Positions 18,210 to 28,260 are shown, numbered from the stretch's first letter. The stretch is 64,000 bases of DNA from Thecamonas trahens ATCC 50062 (GCF_000142905.1 NW_013657671.1:121784-185783), one strand, 5' to 3'. Program-made: numbers and translations. Notes: a model not told the origin generated them from the letters alone.

Positions 18210-18548
18210 CCTCGGCGATAGCCCCCACAAGCAGAGAGCAGCCACAGAACTCTCAAGACAAGTGTGCTGACCTATGTCTATGCCCCGCCCTCATCAAAGC
18301 CACGCATCACATCGGTGTCATCCCAGACTCCGATCATGATCGACAACCCAGATGTAGATGCGCCATTCAGAAGCGTCTCATTCTCCGCCACAACCCTTGG
18401 CCCCCCCTCTCCCCCCATCTGGCGCCACCAGCCCGACCGGCTGCGGATCATCCTCGGCTACTCGAGTCAGCTCACCCACCCACCCCGCCACCCACGACAC
18501 CACTTCCCTACCCTCATACCTCTACCTCAGGACTCACCCATCGAAGCC
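18210..18548. promoter_or_regulatory. Divergent promoter region
   Basis: About 340 nt between the F-box-like and transporter starts. An in-frame extension of the transporter (from 18264, GTG start) runs through it but is Pro/His-rich and unlike a real N-terminus. C-rich stretches lie near 18400-18500. No specific element is recognised. Confidence 0.4.
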
Positions 18549-20111
18549 ATGGGCGGTGAGTCACGGAGCTACGGTGGATTGGTGACGCTCTCGATCATCG
18601 TCAACTACGTCCTGGGCGTCGGCCTGCTCGCCTTGCCCTACGTCTTTCGGGTGGCCGGCATTGGACTCGCCGTGGTGGCCATTGTCATCGGTGGCATCTT
18701 CACCCACATCACCGCCATGCTGGTGGCAGAGGCTGAAGATCTGTCCAAGCGCGCTCTTCGCAACGGTTCGCTCGTCCTTCCAGGATCGGTCTTCTCGTCC
18801 CACGTCTGTTCGTCGTCCCCCGTCCTCACCGAGACCTCGCCCATGCTCCGTCGCACGACGGCTGCTTCTGCTCCGTCGGCGATCGCGGTCAACTCGGGTG
18901 ATGTGGAGGTCCTGTCGGCCACAGCTGGTGCCGCGCCGCGCCTAGATCCGCCGCTCGAGGTTGTTGACATGGTTCATCTCTACTACGGGCCGCGGGTCCG
19001 GGTCGCGTACATCATCGGGCTTGGGACGTATCTCGTCGGCGGGCTCTGGGCGTACACCGCCATCTTTGCGGTGGCTCTCGGCGCGGCCTTTCCGCTCAAG
19101 TTTGCGGTGGCGCCCGAGCATCGCGCAGGACTGACCTGCGATGCTCATGCTGGCTTTGAATCGGATTGTGAGCTTGTGTATCTGGTGTACATTGCCGTCT
19201 TTGCCGCCATCGTCATTCCGCTCTCGTTTGTGGATGCCGCGTCGCAGTGGCTCGTCCAGATTGTCCTCACTGTGGCGCGGTACGTGACCATCGCCATGAT
19301 GATGATCATTCCGGTTGCGGCTCTGTATACCGACTCGGTTGACGCCGCGCCCGGCGCACCTGCACACCCGCCACACATCGCACCGGGCGCCGACGACCTA
19401 TTCCGCTGGACCGGGACCGGCCTGGCGCTCCTCACCGGCCTCTACTCGCTCGTCTTCCAGCACTCGGTCCCCGGCATCCTCGCGCCGCACCGCAACAAGG
19501 CCTCGATCCCGCTTGTCCTCGCCCTCTCTATCGCCTCGATCAGCATCCTGTACATCGGCCTCGGCATCGCGTCGGCGTTGTACTTTGGCGAGTCGACCCA
19601 GCCGTCGATCAACGTCAACTACTCGACCTTTCGCTACGGCCGTGCAGATGGGACCAATGTCCCGCTGTGGGGCAAGATCTGTAACGACATCATTGTTCTC
19701 TTTCCGGGCATCTCCTCCATCTCGACCTACCCGCTAATCGCGCTCACCCTTGCTAACTCGGCGCTTGTTACTCTTCCGCTCTCGATCACCGGCGCGCCCG
19801 GGTCTGCCAAGCGCGCTCGCGCCACCTGGGTCACCCGCGCCGCAGTCGCCATTCCTCCGGTCGTGGGCGCGGTCTTTGTCCGTAACCTCACCACCATTCT
19901 CTCGTACGCCGCCATCCTCGCCATTGCCATTGGCCTGGTCATGCCTGCTGGCATCTGGCTCGGCGCCGTCCGCCATGCCGCCGCCCACGGCATTGACCGC
20001 GTCGCGCCGTACGCCTCTGTCTTTACCTCGCGCATCACGGCTGGAACGTCGCTCGCGTTTGGTGTCGCCTGCCTCGCTGCCTTTGTCGTCGGCCTTGTTG
20101 CAAAGAGCTAG
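18549..20111 (+). CDS. Amino-acid transporter, Aa_trans (SLC36/SLC38/AVT) family
   Basis: 520 residues from the ATG at 18549. The domain starts almost at once with the family signature N-Y-V-L-G-V-G-L-L-A-L-P-Y around residues 20-32, followed by about 10-11 hydrophobic helices. A Ser-rich cytosolic loop (about 65-140) separates the second and third helices; a luminal loop has paired cysteines (about 197-208). The later helices contain FQHSVPGILAPH and the GISSISTYPL segment typical of the family. It probably performs proton- or sodium-coupled neutral amino-acid transport at the plasma membrane, lysosome or vacuole; substrate is not predictable. It converges on the next gene with 15 nt between stops. 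Confidence 0.9.
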   Translation: MGGESRSYGGLVTLSIIVNYVLGVGLLALPYVFRVAGIGLAVVAIVIGGIFTHITAMLVAEAEDLSKRALRNGSLVLPGSVFSSHVCSSSPVLTETSPMLRRTTAASAPSAIAVNSGDVEVLSATAGAAPRLDPPLEVVDMVHLYYGPRVRVAYIIGLGTYLVGGLWAYTAIFAVALGAAFPLKFAVAPEHRAGLTCDAHAGFESDCELVYLVYIAVFAAIVIPLSFVDAASQWLVQIVLTVARYVTIAMMMIIPVAALYTDSVDAAPGAPAHPPHIAPGADDLFRWTGTGLALLTGLYSLVFQHSVPGILAPHRNKASIPLVLALSIASISILYIGLGIASALYFGESTQPSINVNYSTFRYGRADGTNVPLWGKICNDIIVLFPGISSISTYPLIALTLANSALVTLPLSITGAPGSAKRARATWVTRAAVAIPPVVGAVFVRNLTTILSYAAILAIAIGLVMPAGIWLGAVRHAAAHGIDRVAPYASVFTSRITAGTSLAFGVACLAAFVVGLVAKS

Positions 20112-20126
20112 CCGAGAGCAGCCTGC

Positions 20127-21659
20127 TCATCGCGCATGGTCTATCGAGTAGTCGATGTCGGAATGAATGTCGCCCGGCGGATGAGCCGCAGACGCTGCGA
20201 GCAGCGCGCGCGCCTGATCAGCTTGGTTCATCAGCGCAACCAGCCTTGACTTGAAGGCTCGGGTGTCGACCCGCAGTGTAGACAACGAGCCGACGCCATC
20301 CTGAAGCGCCGACCGTAAATCGGCGTGGGCAGCTGCCACCGACGCGGCGTTGGTGGCCGGGACGGGCATCACTTCCGCCGTCGACGCGTCGGCGGCAGGC
20401 ACTGCCACCGCTGCTGCAGCTGCCGCCGCTGCGCGTGCCATGTCTCGCTCGTATCGCTCGCGCAGCCGCTCGAGCTCATTCTCCACAGCCGCAATGAGCG
20501 CCTTTTGCTCCTCGATGATCTGGTCCTGTGCTGCAAACAGCGCAGCATCGAGTCGCGGTTCGGGTGAGCTCGGGACGGCGGCCACCGCAGCAGCAGCTGG
20601 TGCGTCGCTCTGGCAAGCAGCTGCTGCCTTGGCCTCCTCGAGCTCTTCCGAGAGCCGATTGATGACGGCCTCGAGCATGGCCACGGTCTCACGCTCCGAG
20701 CCGGCCTGGTCTTCAGCAGCCTCGAGCGCCGCCCGCGCGGCAGCAGCCTCGGCGGCGGCGGCCTGCTCGGCAGCACGTGCGCGGGCGTCGGCGGCAGCGC
20801 GGACCTCGTTGAGGCGGGCCAGCGGGACCGAGTCGGCAGCGGTGGCTGCGGCGGCTTCCTTCAGCGCCGCATTGGCCTTGAGCACGGCCTTGAGCTCGAG
20901 CTGGAGCTCGGCAATGACATCCATGAGCCGCAGCATGTTCTCAGCGTCAGCCTCGCGGGCTGACGGTGGCCGCCAGCCTCGCGGGCGGACCTGGGCAAGT
21001 CCCTCCTGGGCGGCGAGGACCAGCAGTGCCGCGCGATGGATGTCCATGACATGTGCTGACCGCCGCAGGTTTGCCGCCTGTCCGACAAGCCGCGACGTGT
21101 CCATCGCCGCCGGCGCCACCCGCAGCTTGGCCTCGACCTGCTCCACGCCGGTCTCGGCAGCTGCCGCTCGGGTCTCAAACTCGGCCTCCAGCCGGGCCAG
21201 CTCAGCCGCAAACTCGGGAGCAGCGTCCGAACCAGCCTGCGCTCTCCGGGCCAGCCACGCCGTCCGCTCCAGCGCCGCCAGCCGAAAGGCCAGCACCCGC
21301 CTGTCCTCCAGCACATCGGCCAGCATCCGCGCCGAGCAGTCGTCAGCCGCTCTCCCGCCCACAAACGAGACATAGTCGAGCGAGGCCTCGGCCTGCCCGG
21401 GCTCGACTGATCCCGCCGAGATATCCGCCACGCTTGCCGGCACCACCAGCTCATCCCCAGCCCACCGGCCCACCGCGCCCTGTAGAGCCACCCGTAGATC
21501 CGCCGCCACCTCGTCTGCGCCAGGCACCTCCTGTTCGGCAGCCTCCTCCAGCCACTGTGCCGCCCTCGACGCCGCCAGCACCAGCCCGTCCAGCCCCCCA
21601 TCAGCACCAGCACCAGCACCAGCACCAGCACCAGCACCGGAACCCACAACAGCCTCCAT
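20127..21659 (-). CDS. Coiled-coil protein, unknown function
   Basis: 510 residues from the ATG at 21659, whose CATG overlaps an ATG on the opposite strand. The N-terminus has a Gly-Ala repeat from a CACCAG-type hexamer tract at 21602-21640. Residues 25-250 are helical and fairly non-repetitive. Residues 270-430 are Ala/Glu/Arg-rich with strong coiled-coil character, and the last 80 residues form another helix followed by an acidic end. No domain family is recognised; a cytoskeletal or centrosomal role would be a guess. It is divergent from ataxin-10, with only about 154 nt between starts. Confidence 0.75.
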   Translation of the reverse strand: MEAVVGSGAGAGAGAGAGADGGLDGLVLAASRAAQWLEEAAEQEVPGADEVAADLRVALQGAVGRWAGDELVVPASVADISAGSVEPGQAEASLDYVSFVGGRAADDCSARMLADVLEDRRVLAFRLAALERTAWLARRAQAGSDAAPEFAAELARLEAEFETRAAAAETGVEQVEAKLRVAPAAMDTSRLVGQAANLRRSAHVMDIHRAALLVLAAQEGLAQVRPRGWRPPSAREADAENMLRLMDVIAELQLELKAVLKANAALKEAAAATAADSVPLARLNEVRAAADARARAAEQAAAAEAAAARAALEAAEDQAGSERETVAMLEAVINRLSEELEEAKAAAACQSDAPAAAAVAAVPSSPEPRLDAALFAAQDQIIEEQKALIAAVENELERLRERYERDMARAAAAAAAAVAVPAADASTAEVMPVPATNAASVAAAHADLRSALQDGVGSLSTLRVDTRAFKSRLVALMNQADQARALLAASAAHPPGDIHSDIDYSIDHAR

Positions 21660-21813
21660 GCGCGTGAGTGTGTGTGAGCGTGTGCGCGAGTGGGGTGTGG
21701 GCCCACGCCGCAGCAGCCGCTGCCACTGCCATCGGCATAGACAGCCGGTCGACGGCACCAGCACCGGCACCGGCACCTCACCCCCCCCCCCCCCCCCCCC
21801 TCTCACCACCACC
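21660..21813. promoter_or_regulatory. Short bidirectional promoter with C20 tract
   Basis: 154 nt separate the ATGs of the coiled-coil gene and ataxin-10. It includes an uninterrupted run of 20 C at 21781-21800, immediately before the ataxin-10 start (caccATGg). An open frame crossing it from 21658 is low complexity and was not used. Confidence 0.55.
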
Positions 21814-23274
21814 ATGGCCTCCCCAGCACAACCATCCGTGACGGACGCCCTAGCTACCCTTGCCGCCGCATGCCCGTCGTCCCCGCCGGCTGCCGCCCTC
21901 AAGGCCCTCTGCCGGGCCTCGCTAGAGGCTTCGGTCAGGGCTGCTCTTGCTGCTGTCCTCCCGCATGCCCTGGCCATGGCTGTCGAGGCTCCGGCGGATC
22001 ATCCGGCTCTGCTCTATGTCTGGCGCCTGCTGCGGAATGCTGCCGCCGGATGTGAGGACAACCAGCTGGCTCTGGCCACAGCGCTCGCCTCCTCGCCGCT
22101 GCTCCATCCGAACCACTTGACCGCCCTCCTTGCCCCTCCGGCCTCGCCGGCCTGTGCGGTGGCGTATCTGCAGCTGTTGGTCAACGTGGTCTCGGCTAAC
22201 GAAGCTGCTGCTGCTGTGCTGTTTGATCCGGCTCTACCGGTCCTCTCGGCGGTGGTGGCCTCAGAGGCTGCTCGCGCCGTCGATGGCCTCATCGGCCTCG
22301 TCCCGCTGTTTGTGGTCCGCGCCGCCGTCGCCGTTCCGGATCTCTTGCCACAGAGTGAGCCTTGGCTTGCGCTTGTGCTGGAGTTAGTGGCCCAACTTGA
22401 TACCGAGGACTCGCTCCTCTTCACCAACGTTGTGCATCTGGTCGAGCTGGCGGCCGACGCAGGCGTGCTCGGCGCCTGGCTGGCCGCCGCCAAGACAGCG
22501 TCGCCTGACTCGGCCATGGAGCTGCTGAAGATCCTCGACGGCCTCGTGCACCGTGCCGAGAGCGAGGGCGGCGACGTGACTGCATTTACTCCCCTGCCGC
22601 TTGCCGAGACCATCATGGACGACCTGGTGGGCGACATCAACGCCATGCTCATGCCGCTAGCCGCCGGCGCGCCGACGGCCGGCAGCGGCAGCGACAGCGA
22701 CGACGACGACGGACTGACCGGGCGCATTGCTGTCAACCGCGACGTGCAGGACTCGGCCATGGCGCTTCTCCGCCTCCGCCTCCGCATCCTCGGCATGGTG
22801 CTGGGCGGGGCGGAGCCAGTGCTGCGCGACGCCGCCGGATCCCGCGGCCTCGTCGCCGGCGTCACCATGCTGCTCAAGGCTGTCCACGCCGCGCAATCGC
22901 ACACTGTCCAGGCACGCCGCGCGCGGAACGGGCCTGACCATGACGGCTCTGGCATTCCCGACGGCCTTCTTGCCGAGGTCATGCGGCTCGTGGCCAATGC
23001 GGCCTTTGAGTCGCCGGCCAACCAGGACGAGGTGCGCGAGACCGACGGCATGATGGTCATCCTGGACTGTTGCAAGCTTGACGAGCGCAACCCATATCTC
23101 CGTGAATGGGCTCTTATGGCTGTCCGCAACCTCACCATTGACAACACCGCCAACCAGGAGGTCATCGCTGAGCTGGAGACTCGCGGCATCGCTCCCGGCA
23201 CAGACCTCGACTCGCTTGGTATTGATGCCGAGATCGACGAGCACGGCAAGCTCCGGGTCTCGCGTCGCAAGTGA
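21814..23274 (+). CDS. ATXN10: Ataxin-10-like protein
   Basis: 486 residues from the ATG at 21814 in a strong Kozak-like context. Most of the chain is alpha-helical and armadillo/HEAT-like. The C-terminal region (about 380-475) matches the ataxin-10 homology domain: a helix with RLVANAAFES, then NQDEVRETDGM, NPYLREWALMAVRNLT and a final N-x-x-NQ-x-x-I segment. Ataxin-10 proteins are cytosolic scaffolds linked to cytokinesis, cilium/basal-body function and neurite growth in animals. An acidic D-rich insert (around 290-300) may be a surface loop. The gene is convergent with the next one, with 30 nt between stops. Confidence 0.9.
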   Translation: MASPAQPSVTDALATLAAACPSSPPAAALKALCRASLEASVRAALAAVLPHALAMAVEAPADHPALLYVWRLLRNAAAGCEDNQLALATALASSPLLHPNHLTALLAPPASPACAVAYLQLLVNVVSANEAAAAVLFDPALPVLSAVVASEAARAVDGLIGLVPLFVVRAAVAVPDLLPQSEPWLALVLELVAQLDTEDSLLFTNVVHLVELAADAGVLGAWLAAAKTASPDSAMELLKILDGLVHRAESEGGDVTAFTPLPLAETIMDDLVGDINAMLMPLAAGAPTAGSGSDSDDDDGLTGRIAVNRDVQDSAMALLRLRLRILGMVLGGAEPVLRDAAGSRGLVAGVTMLLKAVHAAQSHTVQARRARNGPDHDGSGIPDGLLAEVMRLVANAAFESPANQDEVRETDGMMVILDCCKLDERNPYLREWALMAVRNLTIDNTANQEVIAELETRGIAPGTDLDSLGIDAEIDEHGKLRVSRRK

Positions 23275-23304
23275 GCATCCTCACTGCAACTCGCAGCAGA
23301 GCCA

Positions 23305-24036
23305 TCAATCAAAGACAAACGAGTGCGACTTTGTTAGCGACGGCGGTGCCTCGGGCGTCTCCGAGCCCGAGCCCGAGGCGGAGTCCAGGTCTGAGTCGTC
23401 ATCAGACTCGCTCCCCAGATGCTCCCGCCTGATCACGCCGGCGTCTTGCTGGGCACCCACTCCTGGCGCTTGCGCCTTCACCGGCCATGCCCTCGGCGGA
23501 GGCTGCAGCTCGTCCTCTTCCCTGTTGTCGTCCTGATCAAAATCTTCATACTCGTACTCGTCCTCAGATGACGACGACTCCTCGCCCTCGTACCAGTCGA
23601 GCTTGCTCTGCATAAGCGCCATCTTGTAGCGGAGGACGACAATCTCCTTGCGGTAGTAGTTGACCAGGTTCTCCTGCTCCTCCAGCCGCCGCTTGAGCAG
23701 GACCACGTCAAGCGCTTCACCGCGCGTCGTCTCGTCCAGAAACCGCACCGACTTTTTCTTGCCCTTGGCCAGCCTACTTCGACCCGCGGCCACCGTCTTG
23801 GGTGCAGGCGTGCTACCTGTCATCGCTGCCGCCTTCGCAGCAGCTCTGCCAGCACTGTTCTCGCATTCGTCGGCCTCTACTGGTGCGCTCGCACCTGCCT
23901 CGCCGCCCACCTCAGACATCCCAGCCGCTTCCTGTGCCCGGCTCGTCTCCATCTCGGCCTCGTCCTCGGCCGTCCGCCACATGTCGGCCAGCACCTGGTG
24001 GCGATGCTTGGTCAGCAGCTTGTCGATCGAGTGCAT
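23305..24036 (-). CDS. Acidic coiled-coil protein, unknown function (5' end uncertain)
   Basis: 243 residues from the ATG at 24036 (MHSIDKLLTKHRHQVL). The frame is open further upstream to about 24220 but only GTG codons occur there. A different frame starting with ATG at 24298 (MDEVCIEACVDRESKG) could be a first exon joined by an unseen intron. Residues 120-165 form a clear coiled coil (LKRRLEEQENLVNYYRKEI). The following region is Asp/Glu/Ser-rich and disordered, with acidic patches and the ending SHSFVFD. A short basic motif KGKKKSVRF precedes the coil and resembles an RVxF-type phosphatase-docking site (KSVRF), which is inference. No family is recognised. Confidence 0.65.
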   Translation of the reverse strand: MHSIDKLLTKHRHQVLADMWRTAEDEAEMETSRAQEAAGMSEVGGEAGASAPVEADECENSAGRAAAKAAAMTGSTPAPKTVAAGRSRLAKGKKKSVRFLDETTRGEALDVVLLKRRLEEQENLVNYYRKEIVVLRYKMALMQSKLDWYEGEESSSSEDEYEYEDFDQDDNREEDELQPPPRAWPVKAQAPGVGAQQDAGVIRREHLGSESDDDSDLDSASGSGSETPEAPPSLTKSHSFVFD

Positions 24037-24298
24037 CGAGTCGCGCGACCGTTTCGCCAACGCCTTGGCCGCCTCGGCCCCAGCCTCACCATCGCCATCA
24101 TCCACCACCGGCAGCGGTCGCTCTCGCCTTCTCGCCCGCCGCGCCGCAATGCTTGCTTGGCTTCCCCGGCAGCATGCCGTCCACCGTCCTTGCTTCCGCC
24201 GTCGTCGCCGCCGCCCGAGTCACCAGCGCCGGTGGGCGCAGGCTCCACGGCCCCTTTAGACTCTCTGTCCACGCACGCCTCGATGCACACCTCGTCCA

Positions 24299-24997
24299 TA
24301 ACTGGCTCGATCCCGCTGGTTGTCCCGACTGGTCCCGTCTTCACCCCTCCGCCACGCCACGCCACCCGCTCGCCTCGCTTCGGCGTGGAGTGTGGGCGCT
24401 CGGCCACAAGTCGGCTCCTTTGCAAGTGTCACCGCCGAACTTTTTCTGCCCCTAGAATCCACTGACCACGCCCTGATCGCTCCACTGTGGCCTCTGCACT
24501 CGCCACATCATAATCTAACGCCGCCGCTCACCAATGGCTTTATGACCATACATCTACATGCTCCGTTCTCGCTGCCTGCTTGCTGCCCTGCCGCCCTCAC
24601 ACCCACCCCGAGATGAAGGCCCCCAATGCTGGGCATCGCCACCAGCACCCAATAACCCGCTCCACCATCACCCCTCCCCTCCCATCCTTCCCCACCATTG
24701 CACCATTGCATCCGTAGCGATCAACCCAGTACCCCCTCCCCCCTCCCCCCCCTACTTCCAACACAGCGACGTGGCCTTCGCCAAAAAATAACGGACCGTC
24801 CACCGATTAAAAATAGACAACGAAAAAGTGGGCAACTGGTTGGCATGGCGAGTGTCGGCGAGCGGAGAGCCAACCGACCAACCGACGACTGGTGAAGGGC
24901 TGGGGGGGGGAGGGGCGGGGGGGGGGGGGGGGAAGGGGAACAGCAGGCGAGCGTAACATCTCACCACCACTCTTGCCTGCCGGAGAGGGACTTCTGT
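24299..24997. other. Intergenic region, C/G-rich, no recognised gene
   Basis: About 700 nt between divergent genes. It contains C-rich stretches (24640-24760) and a G-run array at 24902-24938 with strong G-quadruplex potential just upstream of the ATG at 24998. Small open frames here are not credible. Confidence 0.55.
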
Positions 24998-25549
24998 ATG
25001 GGTGCTAACCAAGGAAAGGCTACCAACGGCAAGGGGGGCAAGGGCAAGGGCAAAGGTAAGGTCAAGGGTAAGGCTAAGGGCAAGGCCAAGAGCAAGACCA
25101 GCACAGCCGCTGCTCCTGCTCCTGCTCCTGCTCCTACCCCTGCTCCTGCCCTTGCCCCTGCTCCTGCTCCTGCCTCTGCTCCTGCCCCGGGCAGCTCCTC
25201 CACCCCTACCACTGCTGCCACATCTGCTCCTGCTCCTGCTCCTGCTGCCTCCAGCTCGGCTACTGCTGCTCCTGCTCCCGCTCGACCAACTGCTGCCGCT
25301 CCTGCTCTCGCTGCTCATGCTCCCGCTCGGCACTCGTCCGCTTCGCAGCAACCGCTTGCTTCCCGTCCGCAGTCGACAACCGCTACTGTGACCTACGCCG
25401 GTGCCAGGTCGTCGGGGACGCAGCGCTGGCTGCTGCTCCGCTCTCGCCGCCGATGGCCTCGGGCTCGGCTCCCCGCACCAAGCACAAGGGCAAGCGCAAG
25501 TCGCGGAAGGGTTCCACAGCTGGCAGCCCACCGACGCGGGGAAGCGTAG
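24998..25549 (+). CDS. Lys/Gly-rich then Ala/Pro-rich ORF, possible first exon of the next gene
   Basis: An ATG at 24998 opens a 183-codon frame beginning MGANQGKATNGKGGKGKGKG, then Lys/Gly repeats, then a long Ala-Pro repeat from CTCCTG-like hexamers. The first residues resemble the MGNAQGH start of the phosphatase. The Ala-Pro part uses mostly T-ending codons, unlike the G/C-ending codons of real genes here, so it may be intronic. A GTAAGG donor occurs at 25056. CAG acceptors ending at 25348, 25372 or 25423 would splice in phase into the frame of the 25453 gene. Either reading is possible. Confidence 0.3.
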   Translation: MGANQGKATNGKGGKGKGKGKVKGKAKGKAKSKTSTAAAPAPAPAPTPAPALAPAPAPASAPAPGSSSTPTTAATSAPAPAPAASSSATAAPAPARPTAAAPALAAHAPARHSSASQQPLASRPQSTTATVTYAGARSSGTQRWLLLRSRRRWPRARLPAPSTRASASRGRVPQLAAHRRGEA

Positions 25550-28260
25550 GCCTGGATCACACCGGCCACCGCCGGTCGCCCATGCCTTCCGAGGTCTCGC
25601 ACTCGCCGGAAAAGGCTTCAGCTGCCGACGACGCACGGGTCGAGCGCAAGCTCGCCCTGCTCTCGGACAGAGAGATGGAGCTGGAGCGCCGAGAGCAGAG
25701 CCTGCGTGCCGAGGCTGAGCGGCTGGCGTTGGTGGCTTCTTCGCTCCAGGCTGACTACACCAAGCTGCAGCGCTCGGTCAAGGCAACCCAGATGGCCGAG
25801 CACGAGGCGCAGGTCCGCCTTCGGCGCAAGGACAACGAGGCCCGCCGGGCACAGAACCAGATGCTCAAGTACGAGCGCAAGGTCCGCCACGAGGAGCGCC
25901 TCATTCAGGAGGAGAAGAAGCTCCTCCGCTCCGCCATTGCCGACGCCATCACCGACGGCGCGCTCAAGCCGCAGCAGATCTCGCACGTCGAGGCCCTTGC
26001 TCGCAAAACGGTGTGGGATCCAAAAGTCAAGACCACCTCGCTGCTAGCCTCGCTTCCAGCCGAGAACTCGACCACCCGTTCGGCCGCAGGCTCGGTGGCG
26101 GACACCACCCTCCGCGACGGCCCGCCGCCCAAGACCTCGTTCTCGGGCCTCCCGCTCGACGCCAACGGCAAGCCGATTTACCCCAAGCGCCGCGCACGCC
26201 GCAATGCCGGCACCGCGTCCCAGGGCGGCTCGGCGTCCGGCGTGTCCGCTACGCGTGCACCTGGGCGCGGCTCGTCCGACGCGGGCGGCGGCCCGCCGCG
26301 CGGCACCGTCGTCACCATCGACGTCACCCAGCTGCCGGTCTCGCCTGACACCTCTCCGATTGCGCGTGGGCCGAACGCCTCGGTCCTGGACGTCATCGAC
26401 ACCTCGGGCATCGGCAACTCGCATGGCTACACTTCGTCGCAGTATCGCGCGGCCCGCGCGGCCCAGGAACTCTCGCCGTCGCCGGCGCTCCGCCGGCGCT
26501 CGCGACGTGGTGACGACACCGAGTCGGTCACCTCGTGCTACTCGACGCGCTCGGTCGTCCTCGACGACAACGAGCTCGATGCCATGTTTGCGCTTCGCAA
26601 CTCGAGCGGTGCTGAGCCGGCGGCGCCACCGACCGGCTCGTATGCCGCGTCGTTCCTCGACCGCTCGCGCTCGTCACGCGCCCACGACGCGTCGGCTTCG
26701 GAAGGCTACGCCTCGCAGTTCCGCAAGCGTAAGCAAAAGTCGACCAACTCTCGCGTCCGCCCACCGCCGCGCAAGACCGCACCATCGGGCACCAAAGCAT
26801 CAGCCGGCGCACCGAGCGGGAGCAAGCCGAGCGCGACCAAGCAGTCCAAGGCCAAGAGCGCCCAGGCCGACCAGGTCCGTGCCCTTGGCTACGAAGCCAT
26901 CTATCCAGACGTGAGCATCGACGAGTCGGCGCCACGCCCGCGGCCGGTCCGGCGGCGGCGGCGCAAGGTTCGCACCACTGGCTCTGTCGGCGCGGCCGAC
27001 GTGTCTGTCGCTTCGGGCGCGTCGGCTCCTCACGACGAGTCCGACTCGGAGTCTGTTGCCACGCTCACGTCTGCGTCGTCGCTTTCGACGCTGCCCGGGC
27101 GCCACGACCACATCCATGTTTCGCTTGACCCAGACGCGCCGGTCGACGACGACCTGCGCCACTTGCTGGACCAGATGGACCGCTTCCAGCGCGAGGTCGC
27201 CCGCCGCAAGATGATGCGCGAGACAACAGCCGCCGCTGGCTCCTACGCCGCCGCCCACTCATCGCTCCTCGCCACGCGCGCCCAGAACTCGGCCTCTTCG
27301 TCGACCATTCGCCAGATCGAGGCCGACATGGCGTCGGACGACGAGCTGGTTGCCCGTCGCGACGGCGCCGACGCCACTCCGTTCTTTGACGTCTACGCCT
27401 CGGGCACGCCGGCTCCTCACGAGCAAACCCGTGCTGCGGCCACAGGCTCTGGCCCGCTCTCGACCACCGACCTGGCGTCGGGAACCCGCCGGCAGAGCTC
27501 AAGCACCACCGCGTCGATTTCGGGCGCGTCGATCGTCACCCGGTCGGCGTCGACGTCGGTTGACGGCGGCGACGCCGCGCCGGCTGCTCACTACTCGGGC
27601 GGCTCCTACGCCGACGCCCACGGCTACGAAGCGCAACTGCCTGCTGCCTCGAAGCCGGTTGAGCTCACCGAGTCCGACGACTTTGACGAAGCACTGCTCA
27701 CCGGCAACCACTTTGGCACCGTCGGCCTCGCTGCCTACCTCTCCGAGGACGAACAGGACGCTGCTGACATTGCCGACGCCGACGCTTCACTGGCCGACGT
27801 GCTCGACGCCGAGCCGATGCCGGCGCCCACCCCGGCGCCCGCGCCTGCCCATCCGCTCTCGTCGTCGTCACACGCCCTCTCGTCGGCCGATGACATCGAA
27901 CTGGAGCCGCAGCCCGCGCATGAGCCGGCAGTCATCGCGGTCAACCTCTTTGCCTCGGGCCCCGACTCCTCGCTTCCAGCGGCCGAGCCGGTACCGGAAC
28001 CTGCGCCTGCGCCTGCCGTCGACGGCTCGCTCTCTATCGAAGATCTCTCGGCGTGTTCGGCCGAGTTCGAGCCCGAGTCCAAGGCAGAGCTTGAAGCTGA
28101 GCCCGAGCCGGCCGCCCGAGCCGTCCCGCCCACCCCGCAGCCATCCAAGCCTGTCGACGACCCGTACCTCGCCGAGTTTGGCCTCGACTCGTCGTCTGAC
28201 TCGCTCGTCATCGACCACCAGTTCTCGTACTCGGAGCGCGCGATGGCAGCTCAGCAGTAA
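25453..28260 (+). CDS. Coiled-coil plus disordered Ser/Pro-rich protein, unknown function
   Basis: 935 residues from the ATG at 25453 (gATGgcc context); an upstream exon may add to it. Residues 1-50 are basic. Residues 55-170 form a long charged coiled coil (RKLALLSDREMELERREQ and onward). The remaining 750 residues are Ser/Ala/Pro/Asp-rich and predicted disordered, with basic patches (KRKQKS, RRRRRKVR) that could bind nucleic acid or microtubules and an acidic C-terminal third. No enzymatic domain is visible. Codon use matches neighbours and the frame is uninterrupted for 2.8 kb, so it is a real gene. It is convergent with the next gene, with 51 nt between stops. Confidence 0.8.
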   Translation: MASGSAPRTKHKGKRKSRKGSTAGSPPTRGSVGLDHTGHRRSPMPSEVSHSPEKASAADDARVERKLALLSDREMELERREQSLRAEAERLALVASSLQADYTKLQRSVKATQMAEHEAQVRLRRKDNEARRAQNQMLKYERKVRHEERLIQEEKKLLRSAIADAITDGALKPQQISHVEALARKTVWDPKVKTTSLLASLPAENSTTRSAAGSVADTTLRDGPPPKTSFSGLPLDANGKPIYPKRRARRNAGTASQGGSASGVSATRAPGRGSSDAGGGPPRGTVVTIDVTQLPVSPDTSPIARGPNASVLDVIDTSGIGNSHGYTSSQYRAARAAQELSPSPALRRRSRRGDDTESVTSCYSTRSVVLDDNELDAMFALRNSSGAEPAAPPTGSYAASFLDRSRSSRAHDASASEGYASQFRKRKQKSTNSRVRPPPRKTAPSGTKASAGAPSGSKPSATKQSKAKSAQADQVRALGYEAIYPDVSIDESAPRPRPVRRRRRKVRTTGSVGAADVSVASGASAPHDESDSESVATLTSASSLSTLPGRHDHIHVSLDPDAPVDDDLRHLLDQMDRFQREVARRKMMRETTAAAGSYAAAHSSLLATRAQNSASSSTIRQIEADMASDDELVARRDGADATPFFDVYASGTPAPHEQTRAAATGSGPLSTTDLASGTRRQSSSTTASISGASIVTRSASTSVDGGDAAPAAHYSGGSYADAHGYEAQLPAASKPVELTESDDFDEALLTGNHFGTVGLAAYLSEDEQDAADIADADASLADVLDAEPMPAPTPAPAPAHPLSSSSHALSSADDIELEPQPAHEPAVIAVNLFASGPDSSLPAAEPVPEPAPAPAVDGSLSIEDLSACSAEFEPESKAELEAEPEPAARAVPPTPQPSKPVDDPYLAEFGLDSSSDSLVIDHQFSYSERAMAAQQ

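Noticed and set aside
24752-25636. Minus-strand Gly/Ala/Arg frames over 24.7-25.6 kb
   Set aside because: Produced by the CTCCTG-like repeat; no credible protein.
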